Origin: Entomortierella parvispora
Taxonomy: Eukaryota; Mortierellomycota; Mortierellomycetes; Mortierellales; Mortierellaceae
Reading direction: 5' to 3'
DNA: 64,000 nucleotides
Assembly: GCA_963573315.1 (NCBI GenBank)
Contig: OY752145.1
Span: forward strand, 930,001 to 994,000
Of this stretch, positions 9,676 through 22,800 are shown one piece after another (positions within the stretch are counted from its first letter, which is position 1; the number at the start of each line of letters is the position of its first letter). Position numbers and translations under genes: made by a program. The notes below the pieces were generated by a model. The model saw only the letters and a list, made by a program, of their open reading frames with translations. It was not told the DNA's origin and did not search any database.

Positions 9676-12600
9676 TTAACCGGCAACTAATAAAAAGAGT
9701 AGGGTATCGTTGGTGTTAGTCCACTATGGTGCTTGGTCGTAAAGCAAAGGATGATTTCGCAAACGAGCAAAAAAACTTACCAGATCCGACAATCTCATCA
9801 GCCCTCTGAAGAGCTTCAATCATCTTCTTGCACTCCTTGCGGCGGTTCTGCGTGAACTCGCTCTCCTTCAAGAGCTCGTCCAAAACTTCAGTCTTGTAAA
9901 GCTCCTGGAGCAGCTCGCGCTGAAGCTCTTCCTTGGCATTGTTGACCAGGTTGAGCATGATGGCTTTGGGCACTGTGTCAATGACGGTACGCTTGACAAT
10001 GTTGAAGTAAGAGGAGATCAACAGCTCTGTGGTTTCCATTAAAGGATAGAGATATCAGTAAAGACACTCAAGGAAATCCAAAAAATAACACACGCGGCGA
10101 CTCGACCACTTACTGATAACCTCGGTTTCAATTTGCTCGCGCTCCGACAAGTTTCCTGAAGCCTTCAACACCGATGGTGGCTAAAAGTAGCAAACAAAAA
10201 TCGAACTTATTAGCAATCGTCATGTTGAGTTGTAGCTGGACATTATCGACCGAGGAACTTACGGGCTCCATGACACCAGGGCGCTTTTTCTTGCCAGAGA
10301 AGAAGCTTCCAAAGAAGCCATTGTTTGTTGGCTCAGGCTCAAGGCTAGGAGGCAAGTTGGCAAGGGCAGAGTTTCTGTTCTTGGGGTCTACGGGCTGGGG
10401 GTTCTTGGCCTGGTTCACACGCTCATTGATAACAGCCATAGCTTTATGACCGTTCAAAAAGTCGGGGTGTCCAGTGTTGATATAACATGACTCCATCGAG
10501 ATCAAGTCTTGCACAAGTTTGTTTGTGGGGTTCAATTGCTTGCGGAAGAAGTTGATGACGACTTGGTAAAAGCGATCCTTCAGCTGAGGGAATCGCTTGA
10601 ACAACTGCAAATTCCACAGAAAATCAAGATGGTATAGGGTTAGTTAGCAGGGTAGGGATAGATGGTGTCTATGTACAGGCAAGTTTGAAAATGACTCTAC
10701 CTGCTTGGACAGGAGCTGGGTCAGGATGCGAACGAGTTCATCAAAAACCATGTTGACGCAGCGCAAACTGGGGTCTTCCAAGCGTTTGATTTGCTGCTTG
10801 ATGATGACCTCAAACGCCGTCGTTCCAACGAAAAGGGCTGGCGAGGAACCCTGTCATAAAGTTGAATCAAAATACAGCAGATCTCTATTATTAGGAGGGT
10901 CATTTACAATGAAGCATTGTTGCCTTTTCCCGGGCACTTACCGAAGAGTTGTAGAGGATTGTGCGGATGTCAACATCCTTGACCTGATCAAAGGGGTCCA
11001 ATGACTTGACACCGTTCGAGTAGAGTTCATGGAACACGAAGCTGATACGAGCACCTCCTGAGAGCTCAAAGGACGAGAGATCGGTGGAGTTACCGTCGAT
11101 GATGGTGCGGAACTCTGTACAGAATTCTGTGATGATGTTTAAAACGATGCTGGCCTGACCAGCACCCTCGGCCATTCCGTCTCCAAGAGTAGCAAGCTCT
11201 GCAATGTACTTTGCAAGGGCGGCTTGAATTTTGGCCTTGATTTCGGGCAACGTATTGCGAATATGGTGCATCAAGATCTATTGGATTGCAGCGAGTATTC
11301 GTGATATTAGCACCCTGTGAAGGCATCCTGCAGCTACAGAATGACGGAATTCTTACCATGTTCAGCTTCCTAGCCAGGTAAGGAGTACCGCAGTACTGCG
11401 CTTTGCTCTTATAGGCAGTATGGTTCTCAAAGAACTGACGTTCACCCTCCAGAGAGCGCGAAATAGTCTTTTTGGTATCAATATCTCTTTGACCACGGTT
11501 CACCACAGGAACATAGCCTAGGCGAAGAGGAATGACGCGACCAGCCAGAATGTCTACAACATCGGTGCCAGTATCCCTAGATCGCAAGCAAAAAAATATT
11601 GAGAATCCATCGCAAAGTTGAAGGGTTGTTGACGTGGTATCAACATAATAGACCTACATCAGGTCGACCTTAGTCAAGACACCAATAGTCCTGGCTCCCT
11701 CTGGATCGACATCACGGGCAAGACGAAGACCATCAGAGTTGGCGAGATCGACATTAGCGGCGGTGACAGCCAAGATGATGGCGTTGGGCTTGGTGATGTA
11801 CTTGATAATCATGTCCCTGATCTGCTTTTCAATATCCTTGGGCTGGTCTCCAACGGGCAACTACAGAGCATTCCATAGATCAAAGCTATGAGTTTGCGAT
11901 AGTCATTTTTGATCCAAAGTTAAATAAGTGGCATTGCAGTACCTTTGTCAATCCAGGCAAATCGACCAACGTAAGGGTCAAAACATGAGGAGAGTAAATA
12001 CGGAGGTTGATGGGCAAAGGTGAGATTCCTAGTATGAAGTGGTCGAAAGGGACGGAGCAAGTTAGTCAGGTGCCTGTTTTGATTCCTCACATCCGTCTAA
12101 AGAGATTAATGTTTACCGGCATTCTTTCCGGTCTTGGCCTCGGTGTCGCGAACAATCTCCTCACGGATCAGGTTAAAGTCGGTATACTTGACGCCGGGCT
12201 GATGAAGGAACTCGCCCCATTCCTCGGGCTCTTTCTTGTCGCCTTCAGTGTCAACCTTGGTCTCGACTACTTTGAAGGAAGATGGTGGTGGTATGGTTAG
12301 AGCAGGATCATTGGAATGGTTGCTAGCATAGGGCAGTTGGGGAAAGAGTCCGTTTTTGAGCTGGTGGTTGGCTGAGGCAATACATCACATGTGTATATCC
12401 AGACCAGCCTTCTCGTTGTGCTCGATGCCCAGGCTCCTTCTTCCCGTGCTGATTATCCAAGAAGTCCTGTCCAGTTGCTCAACTCGGCAGTGCCGAGAAC
12501 AATTGTTCCATCACTTGCCTTTGTCCTTGTCCTTGTCCTTGTCGGCCTCATCGCCATTCAGGTTTGCGCTGGGGCGGTTAATGAGTTGAAGAACCTATCG

Positions 12601-12986
12601 GCATCAGAGGGAAAGAAATCAGGGAAAAAAGGGGAGGCATTGTCCATCCATCCATCAGTCAAGTCGTCTCGTGAACAATTGTTTGCATGCACCCTGTGAG
12701 CAGACAGAATGAGAAACAAAAAAAAAAAAGAAAAAGAGAGAACTGGTTTTCGCTTCATAAAGTCGAAAGGGATGGATGGTATTGCACTTACGAGAGGTCG
12801 ACGGGTCACGATGCCAGAGCCACGGGGCAAAAAGTCGCGTCCGACAATGTTTTCGAGCACGGAACTTTTGCCACTGGACTGGGAGCCGATGACGACGATC
12901 TGAGGAAGGTCGACGGGGTTGTGAACACCAACGGTGGAGAATGCATCCTGCAGCTTGTTGATGGTGCGGATGAGGGTGGCGTCCAT
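9676..12986 (-). CDS. VPS1: Vps1-type dynamin-related GTPase
   Basis: Large GTPase that severs membranes at the late Golgi, endosome and vacuole, and in yeast also peroxisomes. Twelve exons assemble in phase to 693 aa, close to yeast Vps1. The G domain carries the P-loop GSQSSGKSS, the dynamin signature [13 protein letters not shown], switch motif DLPGLTK and TKVDLM. The middle domain ([37 protein letters not shown]) and a GED ([43 protein letters not shown]) follow; there is no PH or proline-rich domain. The N-terminus [16 protein letters not shown] matches Vps1 rather than Dnm1. Intron 2 (12518-about 12267) appears to use a GC donor (AAAG|GCAAGT). The last exon is tiny, only four residues, because the carried phase meets TAA at 9676-9678. 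Confidence 0.93.
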
Positions 12987-13796
12987 GGTGGAGAGTGTAT
13001 CCTGTCCCTGTGGAGCAGCGGTCTTTTGGGGGAAAGGAAGGGAGGGGAGTGGGAGTAAGAAATGGAAATAAAAAGAAGAAAGAGAAAGAGAAAGAGGGAT
13101 GGGATGGGATGGAGTGAGAAGAAAGAAGAAAGAGGGCTTTCTGCAGGGAGGAGGACAAGGGAGATGACGCGTGGAGGAAGAGGAGAGGAGGAAGATGGAG
13201 AAGGCCAAGGAAGATAAGGACAGAAAAGGGCTGGGCTGGGCTGGACTGGACTGGAGGAGACTGCACAGGACAGGAAAGGCAAAAAAGATCATTTCCCTCT
13301 TCCCAGAAGAGGAGAGAAGAGAAGGGAGGAGCAATCAGTAACCCTCCTCGCCTTCATTTATTCATTCATCCATCCATCCATCCATCCATCCTCTGTTCAT
13401 CCATCCCAGGATGATTGACACGCCTTCCTTCCACTCCCAAAGAGTCGACCGCTGTGGCCCGTCTCGACTCGAACCTGTCCCTGCACAAGTCTTGGCTCTT
13501 TTCCCCTTCCTTCCCTTCCCTTCCTCCCTCAATCGCACGGGCTGTCTCGCACGTGACTTTTTTTTGGCTCTTGTTCTCTCTTTCCTTGACACCTTGTGCA
13601 ACCACAGCTTCCTTGGTCCCGTCGTTTCGTTCGTTCGTTCCTTCCTTCGTTCGTTACGCTCCTTCTTCCTCTGCTGGCCATTCCCCCCTTTCTCTTATCC
13701 TTCCTTCTCCCCCCCTTCCACTCTCTGCTTGCACCGTTCCTCTTCTTTTTTCTTCTCCTCTAATCTCTGCATCTCTCACGACTTCTTGCCTGGGGC
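12987..13796. promoter_or_regulatory. Bidirectional region between Vps1 and the LARGE-like gene
   Basis: An 810-bp divergent spacer. Next to Vps1 it is homopyrimidine on that gene's sense strand (13040-13210 purine-rich on plus); (CCAT)n tracts lie at about 13366-13392, and TTCC/TTCG-rich sequence leads to the plus-strand gene. Both genes probably take their core promoter from here. I see no protein-coding gene; the open frames are low-complexity. Confidence 0.45.
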
Positions 13797-15551
13797 ATGC
13801 ATTCGATGGACACGCTCCGCTACAGGCGATTCCTCATCTCATTCAGGCGCAACCTTAGACTCATCCGAGGCAGCTTCCGTCGCCATGGCAGACGCAACTT
13901 TCTCTCTCTCCTAATCGGCTCCTTCTTTTGTCTCTGGATTCTGTCCCGCATCGGCCAATACTACAACTCGGTCGAAGCTCGTTGGCTCCGGCTACAGGCC
14001 TTTGTCCAGCCTGGAATCCTTGGGGGGGCTCCAGATTTTGCCACCAAGGAGGATCGACTGGCGAAGATCAAGGTCAAGCTCTGCTCTGCCGATGGCAAGC
14101 TTTGCTCCAATTGGGGCCCCAACCAGATTTGGGATGCAAAGGATCTGAACAGAGACGAATCCTGGCTCGTGCCAGGGCGGATAGAGGTGCCGATCGGCGT
14201 CAAGGCCGTCCTTCAGATGAAGAATGGTGGTCAGTTGGTCTTGCCTTATGGTCGACACGACTGCAACAGCCAACGACTTTACTGCCAGGATATCCACACC
14301 ATGGTTATAGAAGGTAATGGCGAATACTAGTCGCTTGATTAATCGCACAGATCGACGATACACCTACAACTGTTCTTTTTAACAATTCCTTCCGATCCGT
14401 GATCTAGAGAGCATCTTGTCTGCAGTGGATGCGATTGAACAGGCTTGTACGTCAACAGATTGGGAAACTCGACCAGAGATTGTGCACACAATAGGACTCA
14501 AACAGCATGCAAAGGAACGAGATGTTAGCCTGATTGCTCAATTTTCAATCAGTCGCCTCGATCGGTTCGAAAAGGCAATCCAAGCTTGGTCAGGGCCCAT
14601 TGCCGCCGTGATGTGAGTACAGGCGATAGACCTTTGACCACACATCGGCATGACTTTGACATGTCTCGCGTATCTCGTATTGACGCGTTTGATTGTTCAA
14701 ATCCCTATTACTCTAGATACCTACCAGATCCCAAGGATGTTGTTGCACTCAAAAAATACTTCTCAACCGCTGGAAAGGCAGACATTTACGCCTCGGTCAC
14801 TCTTACTCTCATCAAACCAAATTACTCTCTTGGCGCCCACTCCCGCTACCCTATCAACCAACTCCGAAATATTGGCATTGTCACCGCGGAGACGGATTAT
14901 ATCTTCATCATGGATGCCGACTTTGTGCCCACGACAAAGCTCTATGCCTTTGCGCACTCGACCGTTATCCCCTTGCTCGAAAAAGCGACATATCCAACCG
15001 CCTATGTTGTACCCTGTGTCGCAATCAAGGAAACATATAGTGGTCGCTACCCAGACACCATCAAAGAGCTGCAGCCTCTCATGGAGTCTGGAGAGGCCCA
15101 CATCACAGATCCCCGTGCAGGGCACGGACCAACCTCGACCCGTCTCTTCATGAACCCACCGTTGTTTGGCAAGTCACCGGCATTTGAAGTCTGCTTCGAA
15201 TCACAGTGGGAACCTTACTATATTGTGCACCGTGACAAGCTTCATCCTTTTTACGACGAGCGATTCAAGAACCAGGGTGGAGACAAACAGAGCCATGCTT
15301 TACTGATGAACGCCATCGGATTCAAGTTTTTGGTCCTTCGAGATCACTTTATATACCACATGGATCATCCCAAGCTCGACTGGGTTGGAGATGGACTGGA
15401 TCAAGCCAAGCAAAAAGATTTTACTCTGTTCGAAGACTATACGCCAGCACTAGAGAAAATATTTGGCAAGACTTATCGCTGGCCGCGAGGCTGCTCCAAC
15501 CCTTTTGTCCATAGTTCAAAACGTGATATTCAGGGCATCGGCACCATGTAG
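13797..15551 (+). CDS. LARGE/B4GAT1-like glycosyltransferase (GT49), Golgi type II
   Basis: Predicted type II Golgi membrane glycosyltransferase. Three exons (13797-14313, 14408-14612, 14717-15551) give 518 aa. A basic N-terminus (RRFLISFRRNLRLIRGSFRR) precedes a signal anchor (SLLIGSFFCLWILSRIG, about 38-54). The catalytic region holds VSLIAQFSISRLDRFEKAIQ, a sugar-nucleotide/metal motif FIMDADFVPT (DxD), and the GT49 blocks YPINQLRNIG, SQWEPYYIVHR, PFYDERFKNQGGDK and FLVLRDHFIYHMDHP. These match the LARGE second domain and beta-1,4-glucuronyltransferase 1. In animals these act on matriglycan; the fungal acceptor is unknown and may be a cell-surface polysaccharide. The start has no upstream in-frame ATG with better context. 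Divergent from Vps1. Confidence 0.85.
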
Positions 15552-15743
15552 AGCCGGTTCATTGTAGTATATTGTACAAAATTCCATGCAGCACCAACAA
15601 AGCGCCTTGAGTAGAAAATAGCATCCGGATATCGGATCGCATTATCTAACCTGTTCGCAACTATTTTACATCATTCTCTTTTCCTGCTCAGTCCTTGAAC
15701 AAGTCATTACATCATTACACCTTTGTTCAAAGAAATATAATCG

Positions 15744-17207
15744 ATGGTCCTCCTGAGTCACTCCACCACCATTTTATTTGGTGCACTCCACTTAATGACT
15801 GTGTTGTCAATGCCCTTGAATATTGCAGACACCGACAGCAATCTGACAGATGCCTCTTCAAGAACAACGGCTGAAACCCCGCCAAGCAGCTTAGTCAGAG
15901 TTCTGAGCAACAATGTGTACTTCTTACCAGAGACACTTTTTAACTGGGGCCAGAGTATGTGCCCCGTTTCCCGACGCGATGATTTTGTGGCCCGTGCATC
16001 ATGCAAGGATCTAAAGGCACGTCCTCTCCGCCCCCGGCCCCTCTTTTCTTATTTTTTTTTTTCCAGGAACACGCGCGAGTCTGATTGTCAAATCAGACTA
16101 TGTCAAGAACCACGACATTGTGGTGATCCAGGAATGCTTTTCTGCTGGACCCTGTAACATCCTACGAGAAGGTCTCAAGACTCAATGTAACGTCCTTGTG
16201 TGCTCATGTAGATGGTTTTTTCTCACTCTCTCAGTGGCTGAAGCATGAAGCTAACCTGTCTGAAATCAGACCCATATCAAACTCCAACACTTGGTCAAAC
16301 ACTCCGGGACTGGAACTCTACCTCGGGCAGCTATTCTTCTTTCAGCCCTGCGAATGGAGGCGTAGTCATCATGAGCAAATGGCCCATCAAAGAAAAGCAC
16401 CAGTTTGTCTACAAAACCGGCTGTGGCAACGACTGGTGAGGATTTCTCCATGAAACTTGAATAGAAGAAGAGATTTCTACGTTGTGCTCTCATTTCTACT
16501 CACCATATAGGCGCCATGATCCATTCTGCCTTCCTAGGTACTCCAACAAAGGATTTGTGTATGTGATTCTGGACTATAATGGCACCAACATCCATGTTTT
16601 TGGCACGCACATGCAAAGCAGCGACTCTCGATGTTTACTTGGTGAAGCAGAGCTCTGCCGAGCCCAAGCCATGGACTCATGGAGGAATTTTTATAGCGAC
16701 CGCAAGATCCCTTCAGAAGAACTTGTACTCTTTGCAGGTGACTTCAACATTGACCGAAATACGGTCGAATTCAATTCGACCCTGCTTTCTCCGCATCTCG
16801 TATCGTCCCATTCTCCGACCACTCAAGAGCAAGCAACAGGAAGAAATGGCCCCAGTGCAGATGTCGACAGTGGCTCTAAACCTGGCGACAATACTGTCGA
16901 GAAAGTTATTCTGCATGCACCGGATGACTATCAGGGCGATAACTCGACCTGGGACGGAATCGGAAACTCAATTGCACATTATTCCAGCCCTAATGAGGTC
17001 AATTACATTGACTATGTCTTTGTGGTGGAAAACAAGGATCCGTCTCCAATAGTTCAATCACTGGTGCAAACCGCGCTGAAGGTCCATTCACCAGCTTTCA
17101 TAATTACAGGCAAAGTCTACAACGACTATTCAGATCACTGGCCCATTTCAGCGACTATTATTCTGAAGAAGGACCCTGTCCACCAGAGCAATGTCACCAC
17201 GATTTAA
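15744..17207 (+). CDS. Secreted bacterial-type neutral sphingomyelinase (EEP fold)
   Basis: Predicted secreted phosphodiesterase that hydrolyses sphingomyelin-type phospholipids. Four exons (15744-15954, 16067-16186, 16270-16435, 16511-17207) give 397 aa. A signal peptide (TTILFGALHLMTVLSMP) leads the protein. The endonuclease/exonuclease/phosphatase signatures are in order: NWGQRTRASLI near the N-terminus, catalytic Glu in VVIQECFSAG, GGVVIMSKWPI, His in FGTHMQSSDSR, Asp/Asn in AGDFNID, and the terminal SDHWPISA with the general-base His. All catalytic positions appear intact. NWGQ...RA and GTHMQ resemble secreted bacterial sphingomyelinase C more than the eukaryotic membrane neutral SMases. 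An Asn/Ser/Asp-rich insertion follows GDFNID. It may serve nutrition, lipid remodelling or interaction with animals or bacteria; nothing in the locus decides. Confidence 0.82.
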
Positions 17208-17714
17208 GGGATCTCATTAAAGTGGATAAATTTCAAGATCGCGCTCGTTTTCTAAACAATTTCTCTTAGCAGTCAGGTATCCCACCCAAACCTAACACCC
17301 ACCAAAAACTCCCAGCTACTCCAGCCCAGGCCATCTATCTGATTCATCGATCCACTTGTCCTCTCTCACGAATACCTTTCTCATTTGCAATTGATCCATC
17401 CACTCTGGCCCACTTCGGTTAAGAAATTGTACCTATTCTTCAATGTACAAAACCTTGATCATCTCTTTGACAGAATTCCACACCACCCGAAGCACACTGC
17501 TATCCTGCTGCTCATCCCAAAAGGCGCTAAGGACAAAAACCATAACAGATTCTTTAATCAAATCTACCACCCGCGTCCTGTTTCCTTGTCCTACTTCATT
17601 CATGAGTAACTATGAGCGATCTATAAAGCCTGTTGCCGGGTATGGGATGTACTTTTACTTGATAGATTTTCTACAATGGATTATAGCAAATAAATTGCTT
17701 GGAAGCAGGAGAGC
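17208..17714. other. Intergenic region between convergent genes
   Basis: The gap of 507 bp between the sphingomyelinase stop and the syntaxin stop shows no conserved protein or RNA. Short open frames (17385-17609, 17443-17772) have no recognisable content. It is probably two 3' UTRs. Confidence 0.4.
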
Positions 17715-19301
17715 TCAAAGGATTGCCAAGATGACCACGCCCGCTACAATGGCGGCAATCATCAAAAGATAACAGGACTTGTTCGTGGCGTTCTTTTGAT
17801 GTTTGGCAGCTACTGTCAGTTCCTCAGCCGCCGCATGTGTGGTCATACTGATGGACGTAACATTGTTTTCGATTGAATCTATCAAACATCAAACATGGTT
17901 CATGAGAACAAAAACAAAAAAAAAAGGTTAGAGAAAAAAAGGCTCTCATCGAATTGTTCTTGAATGGACCCTCTTGCCTTGCTTATGTTAGCAACAGTCC
18001 CAGAACTCTTTGTTTTCTCTCCCATTGCTCCACTTACCCAACATGCTGCCCTGTTCGTGGACCATGGTTCCCAGATCACGGAAAATTTCGTTCAGTTCTG
18101 TGATACCAGACTCGATCTGTCGGATTTCGTCCTCCCGCTGTGCAATCATGGATTCGTTGTACTCCAGTTCATTGTCGACTACAAGAAGCTGCATGCGTCG
18201 TTGGTCATCATGGATCAAAGGTTGGTCTCCCGATTCATCGCCCTCATCATCTCTAAGGAAAGGAAGCGATGATTAGAAAGGAGGGAAGGTTGAAGAAAAA
18301 AAGAAGCCATTGGCAACAAGGAGTCCTGTTTGGCACACTGGAAATCACCCACGGTTGGACTTACGAGTATTGCTGTCCTCCACTGGAACCAACTTGCCGT
18401 GCCTTGAAGACAAACTCGCGTTGTTTCTCGGCCGAGACTCGCTGCACCTTTTGGAATTCGACCAGGACCTTTTGAAAGTCCTTTGAAACTTTTTGTTGCT
18501 CGAGTTTTTTCTATCGTGATGGATGAAGTTAAATCACACAGACCCACAATTAGTAAGGGGGAGGATATCTTTTTTCCCCCCTTCCTGCTCCTTGTCATTG
18601 TTTTCTTACTCCAGGGGTGTCAAGGCCGGCGAGGTCCTTGATATCCTGGCTGGTGTCCCGAACCAAGTTCCGTGTCTGTTCTGTCAAGTCCTGACTAAGA
18701 GCAACAAGAGAGAGAGAGGGGGGGATTGAAGATGCCAGCCGTTAGAAAGGAAAAAAAATGATCAGATACGTGTCACCAACATTCCTCTTGCCATGGGAGA
18801 AATCAGTTAGGGATCACCATCCAGACAGGGACGCCGGCAAAATAAAAAAAAAATAAAAAAAAAAAAACAAAGAAAGAAAGAAATAAAAAAAAAGCTCATT
18901 ACAGCTTTGTCCTGACTTCCTGACTGTCCTTGGAGGTGCCGAGGTCGGCGACCAGTCGCTGTATTGAGGATACGTTGGAAGAGATGCGGAAGACCTGCTG
19001 GGAGATGTGCTGGTTCTTTGCCCGGAAGGCATGTTGATTGCCTATTTAGAGTGTGATTGAAGAAAGAGGGTCAACGAGGGTGCAGGTGAAAGGAGAGAGA
19101 GAAAGAGAGAGACAGAGAGAGACAGGCGAGCAGACAGGCAGGCAGGAGATAAGGGAGGAGGGGTAGGAGGGGAGGGGGAGAGGAAAGAATAGAGCAAGGA
19201 ACGGTACCCTCGCCAACGGTCGCGGCGCCGAGTCGACTCAGGCCAGGGGGGCCAGTACGCTGAATCTGGGTTGAGTTTCTCTCCAGGTCGGCAAAAGACA
19301 T
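17715..19301 (-). CDS. Endosomal syntaxin (Pep12/syntaxin-7-like Qa-SNARE)
   Basis: Tail-anchored t-SNARE for fusion at endosome or vacuole. Six exons with matching phases (19301-19208, 19041-18903, 18694-18610, 18510-18365, 18252-18038, 17878-17715) give 280 aa. The N-terminal Habc bundle includes RAKNQHISQQVFRISSNVSS and QKVLVEFQKVQRVSAEKQRE. A short acidic linker (DDEGDESGDQ) leads to the SNARE motif IAQREDEIRQIESGITELNE, with the zero-layer Gln in TMVHEQGSM. The C-terminal anchor is SCYLLMIAAIVAGVVILAIL with almost no lumenal tail. Habc plus this SNARE sequence place it in the Pep12/Vam3/syntaxin-7 group; Pep12 versus Vam3 cannot be settled by eye. Divergent from Vps54. Confidence 0.88.
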
Positions 19302-19816
19302 GAGAGAATGATGGAGATGGAAGAAGGAGGGGAGAGAGGAGAGGGGAGAGAAGAGAGAGGAGAGAGAGAGAGGGTGAGGGATTGTAGTCGGTTGAAAAGA
19401 AGAGAAGAGAAAAAGAAAAGAGAAAAAGAAAGAGAAGGAGCATTGTCAGGCACACAACACTCTCACACTCTCTTGCACACACTCACACACTCACTCCACG
19501 CTCACATGTGCACACAATTCACACGTCACCTTTGAGCAATGAAATGATGGAGAGTCATGGCCCATACGATGGTCATGACGGCGGATGGTTCGCTCTCTTC
19601 CTCCTTTCTTCCCTCACTCATTCATTCATTCATTCAACTGGATGCAATCTGTGTCCTCTTCTCTTTCCATCTACAATCTTCACATCTCGCTTTCATCCTC
19701 CCATTCTCTCTTCTCTCCCCTCATCTCTCCCCTCATCCATCCATCCATCCATCCATCCATCCATCCATCCACAAAAAAAAGACATCATCAACTGATCGCG
19801 TGTCCAGCGCCATAGA
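19302..19816. promoter_or_regulatory. Divergent promoter region syntaxin/Vps54
   Basis: This 515-bp spacer has GAGA/GGGA homopurine sequence on the plus strand (19305-19440, the syntaxin leader), a CACA/CTCA segment (19446-19510), then (TCAT)n near 19616-19640 and a (CCAT)n microsatellite at about 19735-19771 just before the Vps54 start. No gene is supported. Confidence 0.45.
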
Positions 19817-22800
19817 ATGCTCGGCGGCCATCCGCATGTAATTCCTTCGTCCTCCTCTCTGTCTCCTTCTCCTTCTTCTTCCTCCTCCTCCTTCTCCACC
19901 ACCAGAATGCAGCAGGACTCTGCATCCGGCACCACGCGACCCTACAGTCGCAATGGACACCAGCACTCGGACCCAGGCCTCGAGCCACCATTCTCGCGTC
20001 GACTCCACGGCTCCACCGGCTCCTCCGCTTCCTCATCTTCAACATCCACGCCACATTCATCCATGAACAGCTCACGACCTTCGGTCCGTCCTAGCCATAC
20101 CATGCGACGGGACAGCACTGCCTCGAACTACAGTACTCTGTCGGATGCGTAGGTGGCACCAGCTTGCTTCTATTGCTGTTGTCGTTGTTCCAAGCAGGCA
20201 CTAACTCAGAGAGGCATTTTGACAATAGTTCGCAACCATGGACAAGGGCAGACATTGGCTTCAACGGTAACACCTCCAGTTTTTTTTCCCTTGAGAATGG
20301 CCGTGAACGCGAACAATGTCCGCCGAGCCCCTATACTGACTGCCCAGATCAAATTCCCTATCTATAGCCATCTCTGGGGTACTCAACAATCCAACAAAGA
20401 GGCCCTCTTCCTCTGCAAAGCCAACCAAAGTCGACATCCCTCCAGTGGCGCCAGTCCCGATCCGCAAAGTAAAGACATCGGAATTCGACACGTACATCAA
20501 ACACATCACGCCAGTCTTTGAGAGATATCAGAGCAATAGAGCAAGGTCAAAGCCAGCGGAAGGCGCTGACATCCACTCGCCTCGGTCACCCTTTGGATCC
20601 ACTTTCGACTCTGTGGCGAACCATATCCAGCCCGAGATCATGGCTCCATCCTTGGCGCAAGCATCCCTGAGTCTCATGGACAGGACTGAGAGTGCAAGGA
20701 ATCCATATTCTGTCCCTGATATGCCCGAGCTGAACGAGCCAGTACCCATGAAGCCAGCAATGCCAGAGACGCCGGCTCTCAGCACTGTTCCTTCCATCTT
20801 TTTCAGTCCCGACTTCAACTTTGAAAACCCAAGGACATTTGATCTGGTGTGCGAACAAACAGGACCCTCTCAGACAAAAGGAGGCACGACCGCAGCCATT
20901 GTTACCAACAGCATTCTACAGGAAAAGCTATCACACTACTTGGATACTGTGGAAATCCATCTCATGACAGAGATCTCTCGTCGATCCACATCCTTTTTTG
21001 AAGCTCTGTCGAATCTGCAAGCACTTCATTCACAGACCTTGGAGTGTGTATCTCAAATCCATGTCCTCCGTGCACAGTTAGCCAGAATTGATCACACGCA
21101 GTCCAAGCAAGGATTAGAGGTGGTCCGACTTAAGCGGAGAAGGAGGAATCTGGGGCTGCTTCACAATGGCATCCGCATGGTCAAGGAGATCCGTTCGACA
21201 CAACCCATGATCCAGGTCCTTCTCGGCGGCGGCAACTATTTTGGAGCATTGGACCTGATCGATGGGGCTCAGCGAGTGCTCATCGAGGGCGATATGAAGT
21301 TCTTGGAGGCAACACCAGGATTTGACCCCAGTCTCGCGCTTATCCCTACTTCGTCTGCCATCCTCCCATCGCCACGTTCCCTGGATATTCGCGGGGTTCT
21401 AGCCTTGGTTCATTTCAGTGGACAGTTGACAGAGATGAGAAAGATGATTGGCAAAATGATGGAAAACGACCTTGTGAGCCTCTTGCTGAATGATTTCAGG
21501 ATCAGGATCGGAAAACTAGATGTCGCGACGCTTTTGACGGACCTGAGCAAAGTAGACACATCCAACACAAAGTTCACCAAACCATCGTTCCATCGAGGAA
21601 TCAACCCGCTTTTGTCAAAACAAGTCGAACGGGAGAGTACACTCCAAAACAAGATGTTGCCGCTGATCCAAGGATTACTCAGGGCCAACAGGACAGGGAT
21701 CGCACTTCAAACGTACAGGGAGCAAATTCTGCAGGAAATCAAGAACATTATCAAATCTGTAAGTTCACCGACGGGTTTACCCATCCTTCAGACGAAACAT
21801 CTTTGAGCACTAAGTTAACCTATCCTTGCATTTATTTTCTGATTGCTGATAGCAATACCCACCTCCAGACCCTTCCGATGCGGCATCACCCGCTATTTCC
21901 TCTTTGAAAAAGAAAGATCAGATGTACGTACATTTGTCTATATTTAACACGTAGCAGATTGTTTGAGTGTCATCGGTATTGCGATACTAACTTTTGATGA
22001 TCTCCACTTGCGTACTTAGGGCTGCCCTCACAAGTCAGTTGCGAGCCATGGATTCCTTAACATTCTACAAAATGCTGTCATATATCTATGCATTCCTTCT
22101 TGGCGCCTTTCAGCGTGTATCTCTCTATCACCAGCTGATGCTCCATTGTATCAGGAAAGCAGAGTCGGAGGGCACAGGGCAGCTCATCATGGCAGACTCA
22201 GCATCCGACTCGGATAGTGTGCAGGAATCGATCTCGATCCGTGAAATGAAAGACGGTGAAGCAGACGGCGCAGACGATGAAGAGTTGGATGACGGGGACG
22301 ATGAAGAAGGCTCTGAAGAGGAAGAGAGTGAAGGATTCAGTCTCGGCACCAACACCCCAGGCTCTACCCCACTCCAAACAGTCGCTAGCAGGAAACGGTC
22401 AGCAGCTGTCAACGGAAGTAGGAATGGATCCCCTAGGACGCCATTCTCGGAAGGATTCAGATCCCCTCCTATTCACCAGGGATTCGCAGCGCTGCAGCTG
22501 GACGACGGCGCAGGGGGACATTTGAGTGCGTCGGCAGTAACACAACTGTTCCGTCAACTGGAGTCCGAGTCGGAGGAGATCCTCTTTGCGGTCGCGGATT
22601 TGGCCCACTCTAGATGTGCCAAGCTCATGGGAATGAGAAGCGAACAGACAGCGAAGCTTATTCCAACAGAGGTCTTCAAGTTGTTGACACTTACTTGGTC
22701 ATTCCTGTTGCAGAGCGAGCTTTTGTCGGGATACATGTGCCATGGGCTCCGCGCCGCTACGACGCAACAGGTACTTGACAGGAAACAATACGTGCATGTA

